Part shown: piece after piece, positions 1 through 8,775 of the stretch
Numbering within the stretch: position 1 is the stretch's first letter
How the letters are laid out: every line of letters starts with the position of its first letter
Source: Pelomonas sp. Root1444
GTDB taxonomy: Bacteria; Pseudomonadota; Gammaproteobacteria; Burkholderiales; Burkholderiaceae_C
Length of the DNA stretch: 33,495 nucleotides
Assembly: GCF_001426885.1 (NCBI RefSeq)
Contig: NZ_LMFP01000028.1
Span: 420,230 to 453,724 of the forward strand
Direction of reading: 5' to 3'
Notes under the pieces: generated by a model
The model's database searches: none
The model's input: the letters and a program-made list of their open reading frames with translations, nothing else
What the model was told of the DNA's origin: nothing
Position numbers and translations under genes: made by a program

Positions 1-51
1 TAATCCTTCGCAACTTGAACTGCGCGCCGCCAATAAACCTGATGGTTTGAA

Positions 52-127
<76 letters not shown>

Positions 128-227
128 GTTTTGATTTGCAGTTTCATCTTTGCTTTCGCATCGACTTGACTACCGATCGCTTCGTTTGCAGCGCTGTTCA
201 AGCGAGACCAAGAGTATATGACGAATT

Positions 228-1631
228 TCAGGCCCCTTGCAAGCGTTCGAGAACTTTTTTCTTATCGAAGTGCTCGAGCACTTCATCCAGTGAGGGAGTC
301 TGAGCACGACCGCACACCAGAACCCGCACCGGCACCGCGAGTTGCGGCATCTTCAGCCCGCTGGCCGAAAGGGTTTCCTTCAAGGCCTGCTGCATGGCGG
401 CCTTGTTCCAATCGGTCAACGCAGCCAGGCGCTCAGCCAACGCTTTGAGCGCGGGACGGACGGCATCCGTGACATGCGCTGCCAGATCATCGGCCGACGG
501 GCTGACGGGACTGAAGTACATCACCAACCAGTCGGCCAGGGCTGCGACGGTTGAGCAACGGTCCTTGAACAGGCCAACCTTGGGCTGGACTTCGTCGACA
601 CCCACGACGATGCCCCGGCGGGTCAATTGCGCGACGACCAAGTCTGCCAACCGCGCCTCGTCGATGTGTTTCACGTAATGGCCGTTGACCCAGTCGAGCT
701 TGGCCGGATCCCACTGGGCCGGGCTCTTGGACAGGTGACTGCCATCGAACCAGCTCACCATCTGTCCGGCCGAGAACAGTTCGTCGTCACCATGGCTCCA
801 GCCCAGGCGGGCCAGGTAGTTCAGCATGCCCTCGGGCAGATAGCCGTTGGCGGCGTAGTCCATCACGCTGACGGCACCACGCCGCTTGGAGAGCTTCAGG
901 CCGTCGTCGCCCAGGATGATGGGCAGGTGGCCGAAAGACGGCAGCGGTGCCTCCAGCGCTTTGAAGATGTTGATCTGCCAGGGTGTGTTGTTGACATGTT
1001 CGTCACCACGGAAGACGTGGCTGATGCGCATGTCCCAATCGTCCACCACGACGGCGAAGTTGTAGGTGGGCACACCGTCCTGGCGCACGATGATGAGGTC
1101 GTCGATTTCGCGGTTGTTGATCGTGATCGGGCCTTTGACGAGATCGTCCCAGGTCACGTCGCCGTCGACAGGGTTGGCAAAGCGGATAACAGGCTTCACG
1201 CCCTCCGGCGGGGCCGGCAGCGTCTTGCCGGGCTCGGGGCGCCAGCGGCGGTCGTAGAGGGTCTTCTCGCCGCGCGCGCGCTGGGCCTCGCGCATGGCTT
1301 CCAGGTCTTCAGGCGTCGCATAGCAACGATAGGCCTTGCCTTCGGCGATCAACTGCTCAACGACGGCCTGGTAGCGGTCCAGGCGCTGCATCTGGTAGAT
1401 CGGGCCCTCGTCGTAGCCCAGGCCCAGCCAGTTCATTGCGGCAATGATCTGGTCGACCGAATCCTGGCTGGAGCGGGCGACGTCGGTGTCCTCGATGCGC
1501 AGCACGAACTCACCGCCGTGGTGGCGGGCGTAGGCCCAGGAGTAGAGCGCCGTGCGAGCCGTGCCCAGGTGCAGGAAGCCGGTCGGCGATGGCGCGATGC
1601 GCGTACGCACCTTGTCGAAAGTGGAACTCAT
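228..1631 (-). CDS. gltX: Glutamyl-tRNA synthetase
   Basis: This 467-residue class I aminoacyl-tRNA synthetase charges tRNA-Glu with glutamate in the cytoplasm. The HIGH-type signature is HLGT at residues 21-24, preceded by RIAPSPTG, and the KMSKS-type loop is KLSKR at 246-250. The length is normal for bacterial GluRS. The four-ligand zinc site seen in E. coli GluRS is not evident, since only one Cys lies in that region (C103), which is common in the family. The start ATG overlaps the metZ stop by one base (TGATG), so the two genes are probably translationally coupled. It is the last protein gene of the folC-to-gltX unit. Confidence 0.97.
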   Translation of the reverse strand: MSSTFDKVRTRIAPSPTGFLHLGTARTALYSWAYARHHGGEFVLRIEDTDVARSSQDSVDQIIAAMNWLGLGYDEGPIYQMQRLDRYQAVVEQLIAEGKAYRCYATPEDLEAMREAQRARGEKTLYDRRWRPEPGKTLPAPPEGVKPVIRFANPVDGDVTWDDLVKGPITINNREIDDLIIVRQDGVPTYNFAVVVDDWDMRISHVFRGDEHVNNTPWQINIFKALEAPLPSFGHLPIILGDDGLKLSKRRGAVSVMDYAANGYLPEGMLNYLARLGWSHGDDELFSAGQMVSWFDGSHLSKSPAQWDPAKLDWVNGHYVKHIDEARLADLVVAQLTRRGIVVGVDEVQPKVGLFKDRCSTVAALADWLVMYFSPVSPSADDLAAHVTDAVRPALKALAERLAALTDWNKAAMQQALKETLSASGLKMPQLAVPVRVLVCGRAQTPSLDEVLEHFDKKKVLERLQGA

Positions 1632-2869
1632 CAGGATCTCAAGGTGGAAAGGCCGCGAGCCAGGTCGTCGCAGATGTCGTCGACATGCTCAAGGCCGACG
1701 GCCAGGCGGATCAGGCCCTGGCCGATGCCCGCGGCCTGGCGCTGCGCCTCGGTGAGACGGCCGTGCGAGGTGGTCGCGGGGTGGGTGATGATGGTCTTGG
1801 TGTCGCCCAGGTTCGTGGCGATGGAAACGACGCGCGTGCTGTCGATGACATGGAAGGCGGCAGCGCGTGCGGCGTCTGCGGCGTCGGCCTTGAGATCGAA
1901 GGACAGCACCGCGCCGCCCTGCCCGCTTTGCTGGCGCATCGCCAACTCATGCTGCGGATGCGAAGCCAGGCCGGGGTAGTACACGCGGGCGACCTCGGGC
2001 CGCGCCTCGAGCCAGCGCGCGACAGCCAGCGCCTGTTCGCTCTGCGCCTTCATGCGCAGGGCCATCGTCTCCAAGCCCTTCAGCACCACCCAGGCGTTGA
2101 AGGGCGCCAGCGTCATGCCGACCGTGCGCAGCACGGGGCCGAAGATGTCGCGGATGAACTTGTTGGGCCCGCAGAGGGCGCCCGCCATCACGCGGCCCTG
2201 GCCGTCCATGTATTTGGTGGCCGAGTGCATGACGATGTCGGCCCCCATCTCCGTGGGGCGCTGCAGGGCCGGCGTCGAGTAGGTGTTGTCGACGGCCAGG
2301 ATGGCACCGGCGCCATGCGCGAGGTCGGCCAATGCACGGATGTCGCAGATCTCGGTCAACGGGTTGGTCGGCGTCTCGGCGAAGAACAGCTTGGTCGTCG
2401 GCTTGATGGCCGCGCGCCATTCGGCCAGGTCGGTCTGCGAGACGAAGCTGGTCTCGACGCCGAACTTGCCGAATTCCTTGGCGAACAGGTTGATCGTCGA
2501 GCCGAAGACGGAGCGCGAACAGATGACGTGGTCACCCGCCTTCAGCAGGCCCATGCCGAGCAGCAGGATGGCGCTCATGCCGGTCGACGTTGCGATCGCG
2601 GCTTCGGTGCCTTCCAGCGCGGCCATGCGCGCCTCGAGGCTGCGCACGGTGGGGTTGCTGGTGCGCGAGTAGGTGAAGTCCTCGGAGTTCGCGAACTTGC
2701 GCGCCGAGGTCTCTGCGTCGGCCTGCACGTAGGCCGTGGTGAGGAACAGCCCTTCGGAATGCTCGCCGTGCTGGCTGCGCGGCAGCCCCGTGCGGACGGC
2801 CAGCGTTTCGCGGCGCAGGCCTTCGGGCAGGGTGCGGCGGCTGTTGTCTTGGCCAGATGGGTCGCTCAT
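1631..2869 (-). CDS. metZ: O-succinylhomoserine sulfhydrylase
   Basis: The 412-residue product is a PLP enzyme of the Cys/Met metabolism family. It would make homocysteine directly from O-succinylhomoserine and sulfide in methionine synthesis. The PLP lysine is K219 in HSATKYMDGQG. The YSRTSNPT motif at 67-74 and the ETPTNP motif at about 165-170 are family hallmarks. Assignment to MetZ rather than MetB or MetY rests on overall resemblance and on its position directly after purF, a neighbourhood usual for metZ in Betaproteobacteria. It starts 4 bases after the purF stop and overlaps gltX by one base. Substrate choice (succinyl versus acetyl ester) cannot be proved from sequence alone. Confidence 0.93.
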   Translation of the reverse strand: MSDPSGQDNSRRTLPEGLRRETLAVRTGLPRSQHGEHSEGLFLTTAYVQADAETSARKFANSEDFTYSRTSNPTVRSLEARMAALEGTEAAIATSTGMSAILLLGMGLLKAGDHVICSRSVFGSTINLFAKEFGKFGVETSFVSQTDLAEWRAAIKPTTKLFFAETPTNPLTEICDIRALADLAHGAGAILAVDNTYSTPALQRPTEMGADIVMHSATKYMDGQGRVMAGALCGPNKFIRDIFGPVLRTVGMTLAPFNAWVVLKGLETMALRMKAQSEQALAVARWLEARPEVARVYYPGLASHPQHELAMRQQSGQGGAVLSFDLKADAADAARAAAFHVIDSTRVVSIATNLGDTKTIITHPATTSHGRLTEAQRQAAGIGQGLIRLAVGLEHVDDICDDLARGLSTLRS

Positions 2870-2873
2870 GCGC

Positions 2874-4385
2874 TCAGCCCTCCCCGCCGCTTTGCAGGGC
2901 TAGGCGGCCGCGGGCGTCGGCCTCCTCGTCGCTGGGCTGGCTGGCGCGCTGCTCGCGCATGGCTTCGAAGTCCGCAAGGCTGACGTCGCCGGTCACGTAG
3001 TGGCCGTCGAAGCAGCTGGCCTCGAAGCCGGCGAGCCCTGGGCGCAGCGCGGCGACGACGCGCTTCATCGCGTCCACGTCCTGGTAGATCAGCGCGTCGG
3101 CGCCGATGTACTCGCGGATCTCCTCGATCGAGCGGTTATGCGCGATGAGCTCTTCCTTGGTGGGCATGTCGATGCCGTAGACGTTGGGATAGCGCACCGG
3201 CGGCGCGGCGGAGGCGAGATAGACCTTGCGCGCGCCGGCCTCGCGGGCCATTTGCACGATCTCCTTGGAGGTCGTGCCGCGCACGATGGAGTCATCCACC
3301 AGCAGCACGTTGCGGCCCTTGAACTCCAGGCCGATGGCATTGAGCTTCTGGCGCACGCTCTTCTTGCGCGCGCCCTGCCCCGGCATGATGAAGGTGCGGC
3401 CGACATAGCGGTTCTTCACGAAGCCTTCGCGGTAGGGCTTGCCGATGCGATGTGCCAGCTGCATGGCCGACGGGCGGCTGCTTTCGGGGATGGGGATGAC
3501 CACGTCGATGTCGCTCGGCGGCATCGTCGAGATGACGCGTTGCGCCAGCGTCTCGCCCATGTTCAGGCGCGCCTGGTAGACCGAGATGCCGTCCATCACC
3601 GAGTCCGGCCGCGCGAGGTAGACGAACTCGAACATGCAGGGGTTCAGCGTTGGCTGCTCGTTGCACTGCTCGGTGTGCAGTTTGCCGGTCATGTCGATGA
3701 AGAGCGCCTCGCCGGGCGCCACGTCGCGCTCCAGTTGGTGACCCGTGCCTTCGAGGGCGACGCTCTCGCTCGCCACCATGAACTCGCCGCTGGCCGAGCG
3801 GCCGAAGCACAGCGGGCGGATGCCAAACGGGTCGCGGAAGGCCAGCAGGCCCTGGCCGGCGATCAGCGCGATGACGGCGTAGCTGCCCTTGATGCGCTTC
3901 TGCACGGCGCGCACGGCGGAGAAGATCTCCTTGGGCGTCAGCGGCAGGTCGCGCGCGGCCAACTCCAGCTCGTGGGCCAGCACGTTGATCAGCACCTCGG
4001 TGTCGCTCTCGGTGTTGATGTGGCGGCGGTCGATGTCGAACAACTCGTCCTTCAGCGCCAGCGCGTTCGTCAGGTTGCCGTTGTGCACGAGCACGATGCC
4101 GAAGGGCGCGTTCACGTAGAAGGGCTGGGCCTCCTCCTCGCTGTAGGCGTTGCCGGCGGTGGGATAGCGCACCTGGCCAAGGCCGATGGTGCCCGGCAGC
4201 GCGCGCATGTTGCGCGTGCGGAAAACGTCGCGCACCATGCCGCGGGCCTTGTGCATGAAGCACTTCTGGCCCTGCATCGTGACGATGCCGGCGGCGTCCT
4301 GGCCACGGTGCTGCAGCAGCAGCAGCGCGTCGTAGAGCAACTGGTTGACGGGAGAGGCAGCGAGAGCGCCGACGATGCCGCACAT
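2874..4385 (-). CDS. purF: Amidophosphoribosyltransferase (glutamine PRPP amidotransferase)
   Basis: The 503-residue enzyme catalyses the first committed step of purine synthesis, PRPP plus glutamine to phosphoribosylamine. The N-terminal Ntn glutaminase domain begins MCGIVG, with Cys2 as the nucleophile after Met removal. The C-terminal phosphoribosyltransferase domain has the PRPP loop VLLVDDSIVRGTTS at 360-373. The length is typical of the E. coli-type enzyme. It sits 9 bases after cvpA and 4 bases before metZ. The cvpA-purF pairing is widely conserved and explains the historical name of cvpA. Confidence 0.97.
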   Translation of the reverse strand: MCGIVGALAASPVNQLLYDALLLLQHRGQDAAGIVTMQGQKCFMHKARGMVRDVFRTRNMRALPGTIGLGQVRYPTAGNAYSEEEAQPFYVNAPFGIVLVHNGNLTNALALKDELFDIDRRHINTESDTEVLINVLAHELELAARDLPLTPKEIFSAVRAVQKRIKGSYAVIALIAGQGLLAFRDPFGIRPLCFGRSASGEFMVASESVALEGTGHQLERDVAPGEALFIDMTGKLHTEQCNEQPTLNPCMFEFVYLARPDSVMDGISVYQARLNMGETLAQRVISTMPPSDIDVVIPIPESSRPSAMQLAHRIGKPYREGFVKNRYVGRTFIMPGQGARKKSVRQKLNAIGLEFKGRNVLLVDDSIVRGTTSKEIVQMAREAGARKVYLASAAPPVRYPNVYGIDMPTKEELIAHNRSIEEIREYIGADALIYQDVDAMKRVVAALRPGLAGFEASCFDGHYVTGDVSLADFEAMREQRASQPSDEEADARGRLALQSGGEG

Positions 4386-4394
4386 GGCGAGTCC

Positions 4395-4937
4395 TTAATC
4401 AGTAGCGTCCGCTTCAGATGGGGTCATCGAGCGGGAAACAAAACGGGCAACGGGTTCGGGCAGCAGCGGCGCGGCGTCGCGCAGCACGCCGGCCAGCACC
4501 GGCGCGGCGCGCGAGGCCTGCCAGGTGCTGGATTCGGCCAGCGGCGAGGCGCCGATGACCAGCACCAGCAGCAGCGCGATGAAGATGCCGCGCAACGCGC
4601 CGAAGCCGGCGCCGCCGAGGCGGTCCACCACCGACAGCGGCGTGGCGTGGATGAGCGCCTTGACGAGGCGCGTCCCCAGGCTCCACACCAGCAGCACGAA
4701 GAAGAAGGCGATGGCCAGCGTGACCACATGGAAGACGGTGGGGCCGAACTTGCTCGTCATCGAGGCGGGCAGCAGTTCGGCGACGACCGGTGCCAGCGGC
4801 GGCGCGGCGAAATAAGCCACGACCCAACCGGCCAGCGACATCACCTCGAACACCAGGCCGCGCCACAGACCGATGCCGATCGACAGCAGCAGCATCACTG
4901 CCAATGCGAGGTCGACCCAGCTCAGTGCAACGTCCAT
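4395..4937 (-). CDS. cvpA: CvpA family inner-membrane protein
   Basis: This 180-residue protein has about four hydrophobic segments (roughly 5-25, 29-50, 68-90 and 112-130) with conserved-looking Gly/Arg turns such as IGLWRG at about 22-27. This matches the CvpA family, first linked to colicin V production and more recently to envelope stress tolerance. The C-terminus is short and polar. It lies 8 bases after the SPOR-domain gene and 9 bases before purF, so it is almost certainly cotranscribed. Its biochemical role is unknown for the family as a whole. Confidence 0.93.
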   Translation of the reverse strand: MDVALSWVDLALAVMLLLSIGIGLWRGLVFEVMSLAGWVVAYFAAPPLAPVVAELLPASMTSKFGPTVFHVVTLAIAFFFVLLVWSLGTRLVKALIHATPLSVVDRLGGAGFGALRGIFIALLLVLVIGASPLAESSTWQASRAAPVLAGVLRDAAPLLPEPVARFVSRSMTPSEADATD

Positions 4938-4945
4938 GGGTGGCC

Positions 4946-5707
4946 TCAGAGCGTCAGGATGGCGCCGGGCAGGCCCGCGCCCTTGAGCTTGGCAGACGCG
5001 CGCTCGGCTTCGTCGCGGCTCGCGAACGGGCCCAGGCGCACGCGGATGCGGCGGCCGTCCGCCGTGTCGACCGCCTGGGCGTAGGTCTTCAACCCGAGCT
5101 TCTCGACCTTGGCGCGCATCTCCTGCGCAGCCTTGCTTTCGCCATAGGCACCGACCTGGACGATGTAGCGCGCGCCGGCAGTGGCGGACGTGGTGTCCTT
5201 GCCTTCCAGCAGCGCCTGAGCGCGCGCACCGTCGTTGGCAGGCGGCTTGGGTTTGTCGACCGGCTTATCAGCAGGCCTGTCCGCCGGCTTCTCGGCCACC
5301 TTGACCGGCGGCTTCTCCACGGGTTTTTCGACCGGCTTTTCCGCCACCTTCGATTCGACCAGCGCCGGCGTGGCGACAACGGGCGCAGGCTCGGGCGCCG
5401 GGGCGGGCTCGGCCTGCTGCGCCAGCGGCTCGCGGGTCGGCACGGTCAGCGGCGGCGCGGTGTCCTTGCGCGGGATGTCGATGGGCAGGTCGACCGGAAT
5501 CGGCCGCGGCTGGGTCTCGAAGATCAGCGGGAAGCCCACCACGCCGGCCGCGACCAGCACGGCCGCACCGATGAGGCGGCGCCGCGCGCGGATGCGCAAC
5601 GCCTGCACGTCGTCGGCCGCGCTGGCCTTGGCGCCGGACTTGGCCGACTTCTTGGGCGCCGCCGCGGTGGCGGCGTCATCGCGCTTGAGGAAGGAAAACA
5701 GGCCCAT
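4946..5707 (-). CDS. SPOR-domain membrane protein (DedD-like)
   Basis: The 253-residue protein has a basic cytoplasmic N-terminus, one transmembrane segment at about 45-64, a Pro/Lys/Val/Glu-rich linker (about 85-160, with repeated VEKP and DKP-type motifs) and a C-terminal SPOR domain (about 178-252, starting RYIVQVGAYG and ending with RLGPFASRDEAE-type sequence). SPOR domains bind denuded glycan strands at the division septum, and the topology matches DedD. It lies between folC and cvpA, the usual place for dedD in Betaproteobacteria. A role in cell division is inferred from the domain. Confidence 0.92.
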   Translation of the reverse strand: MGLFSFLKRDDAATAAAPKKSAKSGAKASAADDVQALRIRARRRLIGAAVLVAAGVVGFPLIFETQPRPIPVDLPIDIPRKDTAPPLTVPTREPLAQQAEPAPAPEPAPVVATPALVESKVAEKPVEKPVEKPPVKVAEKPADRPADKPVDKPKPPANDGARAQALLEGKDTTSATAGARYIVQVGAYGESKAAQEMRAKVEKLGLKTYAQAVDTADGRRIRVRLGPFASRDEAERASAKLKGAGLPGAILTL

Positions 5708-5722
5708 CGGCGGCGTCTGACT

Positions 5723-7033
5723 TCAGTGGAGGGTGGGAGGTTTGGGCTCGGCGGCGCCGGCCGTCACCCGGGGCAGGCCCTGCTGGAGCACCCCGCCCAC
5801 GGTGTAGAAGGAACCGAAGACGAGGATTCTATCGGCCGCGGTCGCCGCGGCCGCCGCGGCATGCAGGGCGTCGAGGGGATTGGCATGGGTGTGGGTCTCG
5901 ACGCCGGGCGGTGTCTTCAGCCCCGCGGCGAGAAACGCCGCCTGCAGTTGCACGGCGGTCGCGGCCCGCGGGATGGGCAGGTCGGTGAAGTGCCAGGCGT
6001 CCACCAGCGGCGCGATCCGGCCCAGGATGCCGCCCAGGTCCTTGTCCGCCATCGCGCCGAAGACGGCATGCGTGCGCGGGAAGAAGCCCATCTGGTCCAG
6101 GTTCTGGGCCAGCGCGGCGACCGCGTGCGGGTTGTGAGCGACGTCCAGCACGACGGCGGGTTGGCCGGCCAGCACCTGGAAGCGACCGGGCAACTCGACC
6201 AGCGCGAGCCCGGTTCGCACGGCCTGCGCGCTGATCGGCAGGCGGTCCGCCAGCGCTTCGAAAGCGGCCAGCACGCCGGAGGCATTCAGCAACTGGTTCA
6301 CGCCGCGGAGCGCGGGGTAGGCCATGCCGGAGAAGCGCTTGTTGCGGCCGGCCCATTGCCACTGCGTGCGGTCGCCGCTGAACGTGAAGTCGCGGCCGAG
6401 CTGGCGCAGGTCGGCGTCGATCTCGGTGGCCCGCTCGGCCAGCGAGGACGGCGGCATGGGGTCGCTGACGACGACCGGCCGGCCGGTGCGCATGATGCCG
6501 GCCTTCTCGCGGCCGACGCTTTCGCGGTCGGCACCGAGGAACTCGGTGTGGTCGAGGTCGATGCTGGTGATGACGGCGCAGTCGGCGTCGATGACGTTAA
6601 CGGCATCCAGGCGGCCGCCCAGGCCCACCTCAAGGATGACGAGGTCCAGCGGCTCGTGCTGCAGCCGGCGCATGATGGCCAGCGTCGTGAACTCGAAGTA
6701 GGTCAGCGTGATGTCGCCGCGCGCGGCCTCGACGGCTTCGAAATGCGGCTCCAGCGACTCGGCCGTCACCGGCGCCCCGCCGACGCGGCAGCGCTCCTGG
6801 AAGTGCACCAGATGCGGCTTGATGTAGAGCCCCACGCGGTAACCGGCGTGCAGCGCGATGGATTCCAGCATCGCGCAGGTCGAGCCCTTGCCGTTGGTGC
6901 CGGCGACGACGATGGTCGGGCAGTCGAAGGCGATGCCCAGCCGCTGCTTCACCGTCGCGACACGATCCAGCGTCATGTCGATGGTCTTGGGATGCAGTCG
7001 CTCGCAGTGGGCGAGCCAGTCGTCAAGCGTCAT
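5723..7033 (-). CDS. folC: Dihydrofolate synthase / folylpolyglutamate synthase
   Basis: The 436-residue Mur-ligase-fold enzyme adds glutamate to dihydropteroate and then to reduced folates, using ATP. The ATP loop GTNGKGST is at 45-52. LEVGLGGRLDA (134-144), LDHTEFLG (160-167) and REKAGI (175-180, the lysine that is carbamylated in family structures) are in the expected order. The length is normal. The ATG at 7033 lies only 9 bases past the T-tract of the terminator that follows accD, and no good Shine-Dalgarno is visible. Expression may therefore depend on read-through or on a promoter inside accD. Confidence 0.96.
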   Translation of the reverse strand: MTLDDWLAHCERLHPKTIDMTLDRVATVKQRLGIAFDCPTIVVAGTNGKGSTCAMLESIALHAGYRVGLYIKPHLVHFQERCRVGGAPVTAESLEPHFEAVEAARGDITLTYFEFTTLAIMRRLQHEPLDLVILEVGLGGRLDAVNVIDADCAVITSIDLDHTEFLGADRESVGREKAGIMRTGRPVVVSDPMPPSSLAERATEIDADLRQLGRDFTFSGDRTQWQWAGRNKRFSGMAYPALRGVNQLLNASGVLAAFEALADRLPISAQAVRTGLALVELPGRFQVLAGQPAVVLDVAHNPHAVAALAQNLDQMGFFPRTHAVFGAMADKDLGGILGRIAPLVDAWHFTDLPIPRAATAVQLQAAFLAAGLKTPPGVETHTHANPLDALHAAAAAATAADRILVFGSFYTVGGVLQQGLPRVTAGAAEPKPPTLH

Positions 7034-7042
7034 GGCGGATCA

Positions 7043-7075
7043 CTAAAAACAAAAGCCAGGCGCTGGGGCCTGGCT
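7043..7075 (-). terminator. Intrinsic terminator after accD
   Basis: On the minus strand, AGCCAGGC (7075-7068) pairs perfectly with GCCTGGCT (7061-7054) across a 6-nt loop. The stem is followed by a TTTTGTTTTTAG tract. It lies 20 bases past the accD stop and ends just before the folC start, so it separates the truA-trp-accD unit from the folC-gltX unit, perhaps only partially. Confidence 0.88.
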
Positions 7076-7095
7076 CGGAACGTTGCGGGCGGCGT

Positions 7096-7968
7096 TCAGG
7101 CGACGGCGTCCGCGCTCTGGCGCTGCAGCATTGCGAGTTGTCGGGCGATGGTCTCGCGCAGCTGGCGGCGGTCCACGATCATGTCGATGGCGCCCTTCTC
7201 CATCAGGAACTCGGCGCGCTGGAAGCCCGGGGGCAGCTTCTCGCGCACGGTGTTCTCGATGACGCGCGGGCCGGCAAAGCCGATCAGCGCCTTGGGCTCG
7301 GCCAGCACGATGTCGCCGACGAAGGCGAAGCTGGCGGACACGCCGCCCATCGTCGGGTCGGTCAGCACGCTGATGTAGGGCAGTTTGGCCTTGGCCAGGC
7401 GCGTCAGCGACGCATTGGTCTTGGCCATCTGCATCAGCGACAGCAGGCCTTCCTGCATGCGCGCGCCGCCGGTGGCGGTGAAGCAGATGAAGGGCGTCTT
7501 CTGCTCGATGGCCGTCTCGACGCCGCGCACGAAGCGCTCGCCGACGACGGAACCCATGGAGCCGCCCATGAAGTCGAACTCGAAGCAGGCCGCGACGACC
7601 GGCACGCTCATGACGGCGCCGCCCATGACGACCAGCGCGTCGGTCTCGCCGGTGTTCTCCAGCGCTTCCTTCAGGCGGTCGGGGTACTTCTTGCTGTCCT
7701 TGAACTTCAGCGCGTCGACCGGCAGCACTTCCTGGCCGATCTCGTAGCGGCCTTCACCGTCGAGGAAGGCGTCCAGCCGCGCGCGGGCGTTGATGCGGTG
7801 GTGGTGCGAGCACTTGGGGCAGACGTTGATGTTCTGCTCCAGGTCGGTCTTGTAGAGCACCGTCTCGCAGCTCGGGCACTTGATCCACAGGCCTTCCGGG
7901 ACTGTGCGACGGTCGGCGGGGTCGCCTTGCTGGATCTTGGGCGGGAGCAGTTTGTCGAGCCAACTCAT
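7096..7968 (-). CDS. accD: Acetyl-CoA carboxylase carboxyltransferase subunit beta
   Basis: The 290-residue beta subunit pairs with AccA to transfer carboxyl from carboxybiotin to acetyl-CoA, making malonyl-CoA for fatty acid synthesis. The N-terminal four-cysteine zinc ribbon is visible as C31, C34, C50 and C53. The crotonase-type carboxyltransferase core follows, including [12 protein letters not shown] and the [12 protein letters not shown] region. The start is supported by AAGGA 7 bases upstream, within the end of trpA. It begins 3 bases after the trpA stop and closes the truA-trpFBA-accD unit before a strong terminator. Confidence 0.96.
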   Translation of the reverse strand: MSWLDKLLPPKIQQGDPADRRTVPEGLWIKCPSCETVLYKTDLEQNINVCPKCSHHHRINARARLDAFLDGEGRYEIGQEVLPVDALKFKDSKKYPDRLKEALENTGETDALVVMGGAVMSVPVVAACFEFDFMGGSMGSVVGERFVRGVETAIEQKTPFICFTATGGARMQEGLLSLMQMAKTNASLTRLAKAKLPYISVLTDPTMGGVSASFAFVGDIVLAEPKALIGFAGPRVIENTVREKLPPGFQRAEFLMEKGAIDMIVDRRQLRETIARQLAMLQRQSADAVA

Positions 7969-7971
7969 GCG

Positions 7972-8775
7972 TCAATCCTTCTTGTCGAGTGCGGCGCGGA
8001 TGTCACGGATGAACGCGGCGCCGGTGGAAGCGACATTATCGGCCGGCTGGCGCTCCAGCAGTTCGACCAGCTTGGAGCCGATGACGACGGCGTCGGACAC
8101 ATCGGCCACGGCGCGGGCCGTCGCGCCGTCGCGGATACCGAAGCCCACGCCCACCGGCGTGCTGACGTGTTGTTTGATGCGAGGCACGGCTTCGGCGACG
8201 GCCGCGGTGTTGAGGTGACCCGCGCCGGTCACGCCCTTCAGCGACACGTAGTAGACGTAGCCGCTGGCGAGCTTGCCGACCTGCGCCATGCGCGCCTCGG
8301 TGGAGGTGGGCGCGAGCAGGAAGATCGCGTCCATGTCGGCGGCGCGCAGCTTGGCGGCGAAGTCCTCGCACTCCTCGGGCGGGTAGTCGACGATGAGGAT
8401 GCCGTCGACGCCGGCGTCCTTGGCGTCCGCCACGAAGGCGTCCAGGCCGTAGCGTTCGACGGGGTTGGCGTAGCCCATCAGCACCATCGGCGTCTTGTCG
8501 TTGCGGGCGCGGAACTCGCGCACGAAGCCCAGCACATGGCGCAGGCCGATGCCGTGCTTCAGAGCCCGCTCGCCGGCACGCTGGATGACGGGGCCGTCGG
8601 CCATCGGGTCGGAGAACGGCACACCCAGCTCGATGACGTCGGCACCGGCCTCGGCCATGGCCAGCAGCAGGTCGACGGTCTCGGTCGGGTAGGGATCACC
8701 GGCGGTGACGAAGGGGATCAGCGCCTTGCGACCCTCGGCCTTGAGCTGGTCGAAGGTGGTCTTGATGCGGCTCAT
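7972..8775 (-). CDS. trpA: Tryptophan synthase alpha chain
   Basis: The 267-residue TIM-barrel subunit cleaves indole-3-glycerol phosphate to indole, which is channelled to TrpB. The catalytic Glu49 ([11 protein letters not shown]) and Asp60 (MADGPVIQ) are both present at canonical positions. I chose the ATG at 8775 because it forms an ATGA overlap with the trpB stop and gives the usual MSRI...F start. Longer versions reading upstream run antisense-style through trpB sequence and are not credible. It is translationally coupled to trpB and followed 3 bases later by accD. Confidence 0.97.
   Translation of the reverse strand: MSRIKTTFDQLKAEGRKALIPFVTAGDPYPTETVDLLLAMAEAGADVIELGVPFSDPMADGPVIQRAGERALKHGIGLRHVLGFVREFRARNDKTPMVLMGYANPVERYGLDAFVADAKDAGVDGILIVDYPPEECEDFAAKLRAADMDAIFLLAPTSTEARMAQVGKLASGYVYYVSLKGVTGAGHLNTAAVAEAVPRIKQHVSTPVGVGFGIRDGATARAVADVSDAVVIGSKLVELLERQPADNVASTGAAFIRDIRAALDKKD

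Noticed and set aside
3000-5084. Long plus-strand open frame (694 codons) opposite purF, cvpA and the SPOR gene
   Set aside because: It is antisense to three well-identified genes, His/Arg/Gln-rich in composition, and typical of the open reverse frames found in high-GC DNA.
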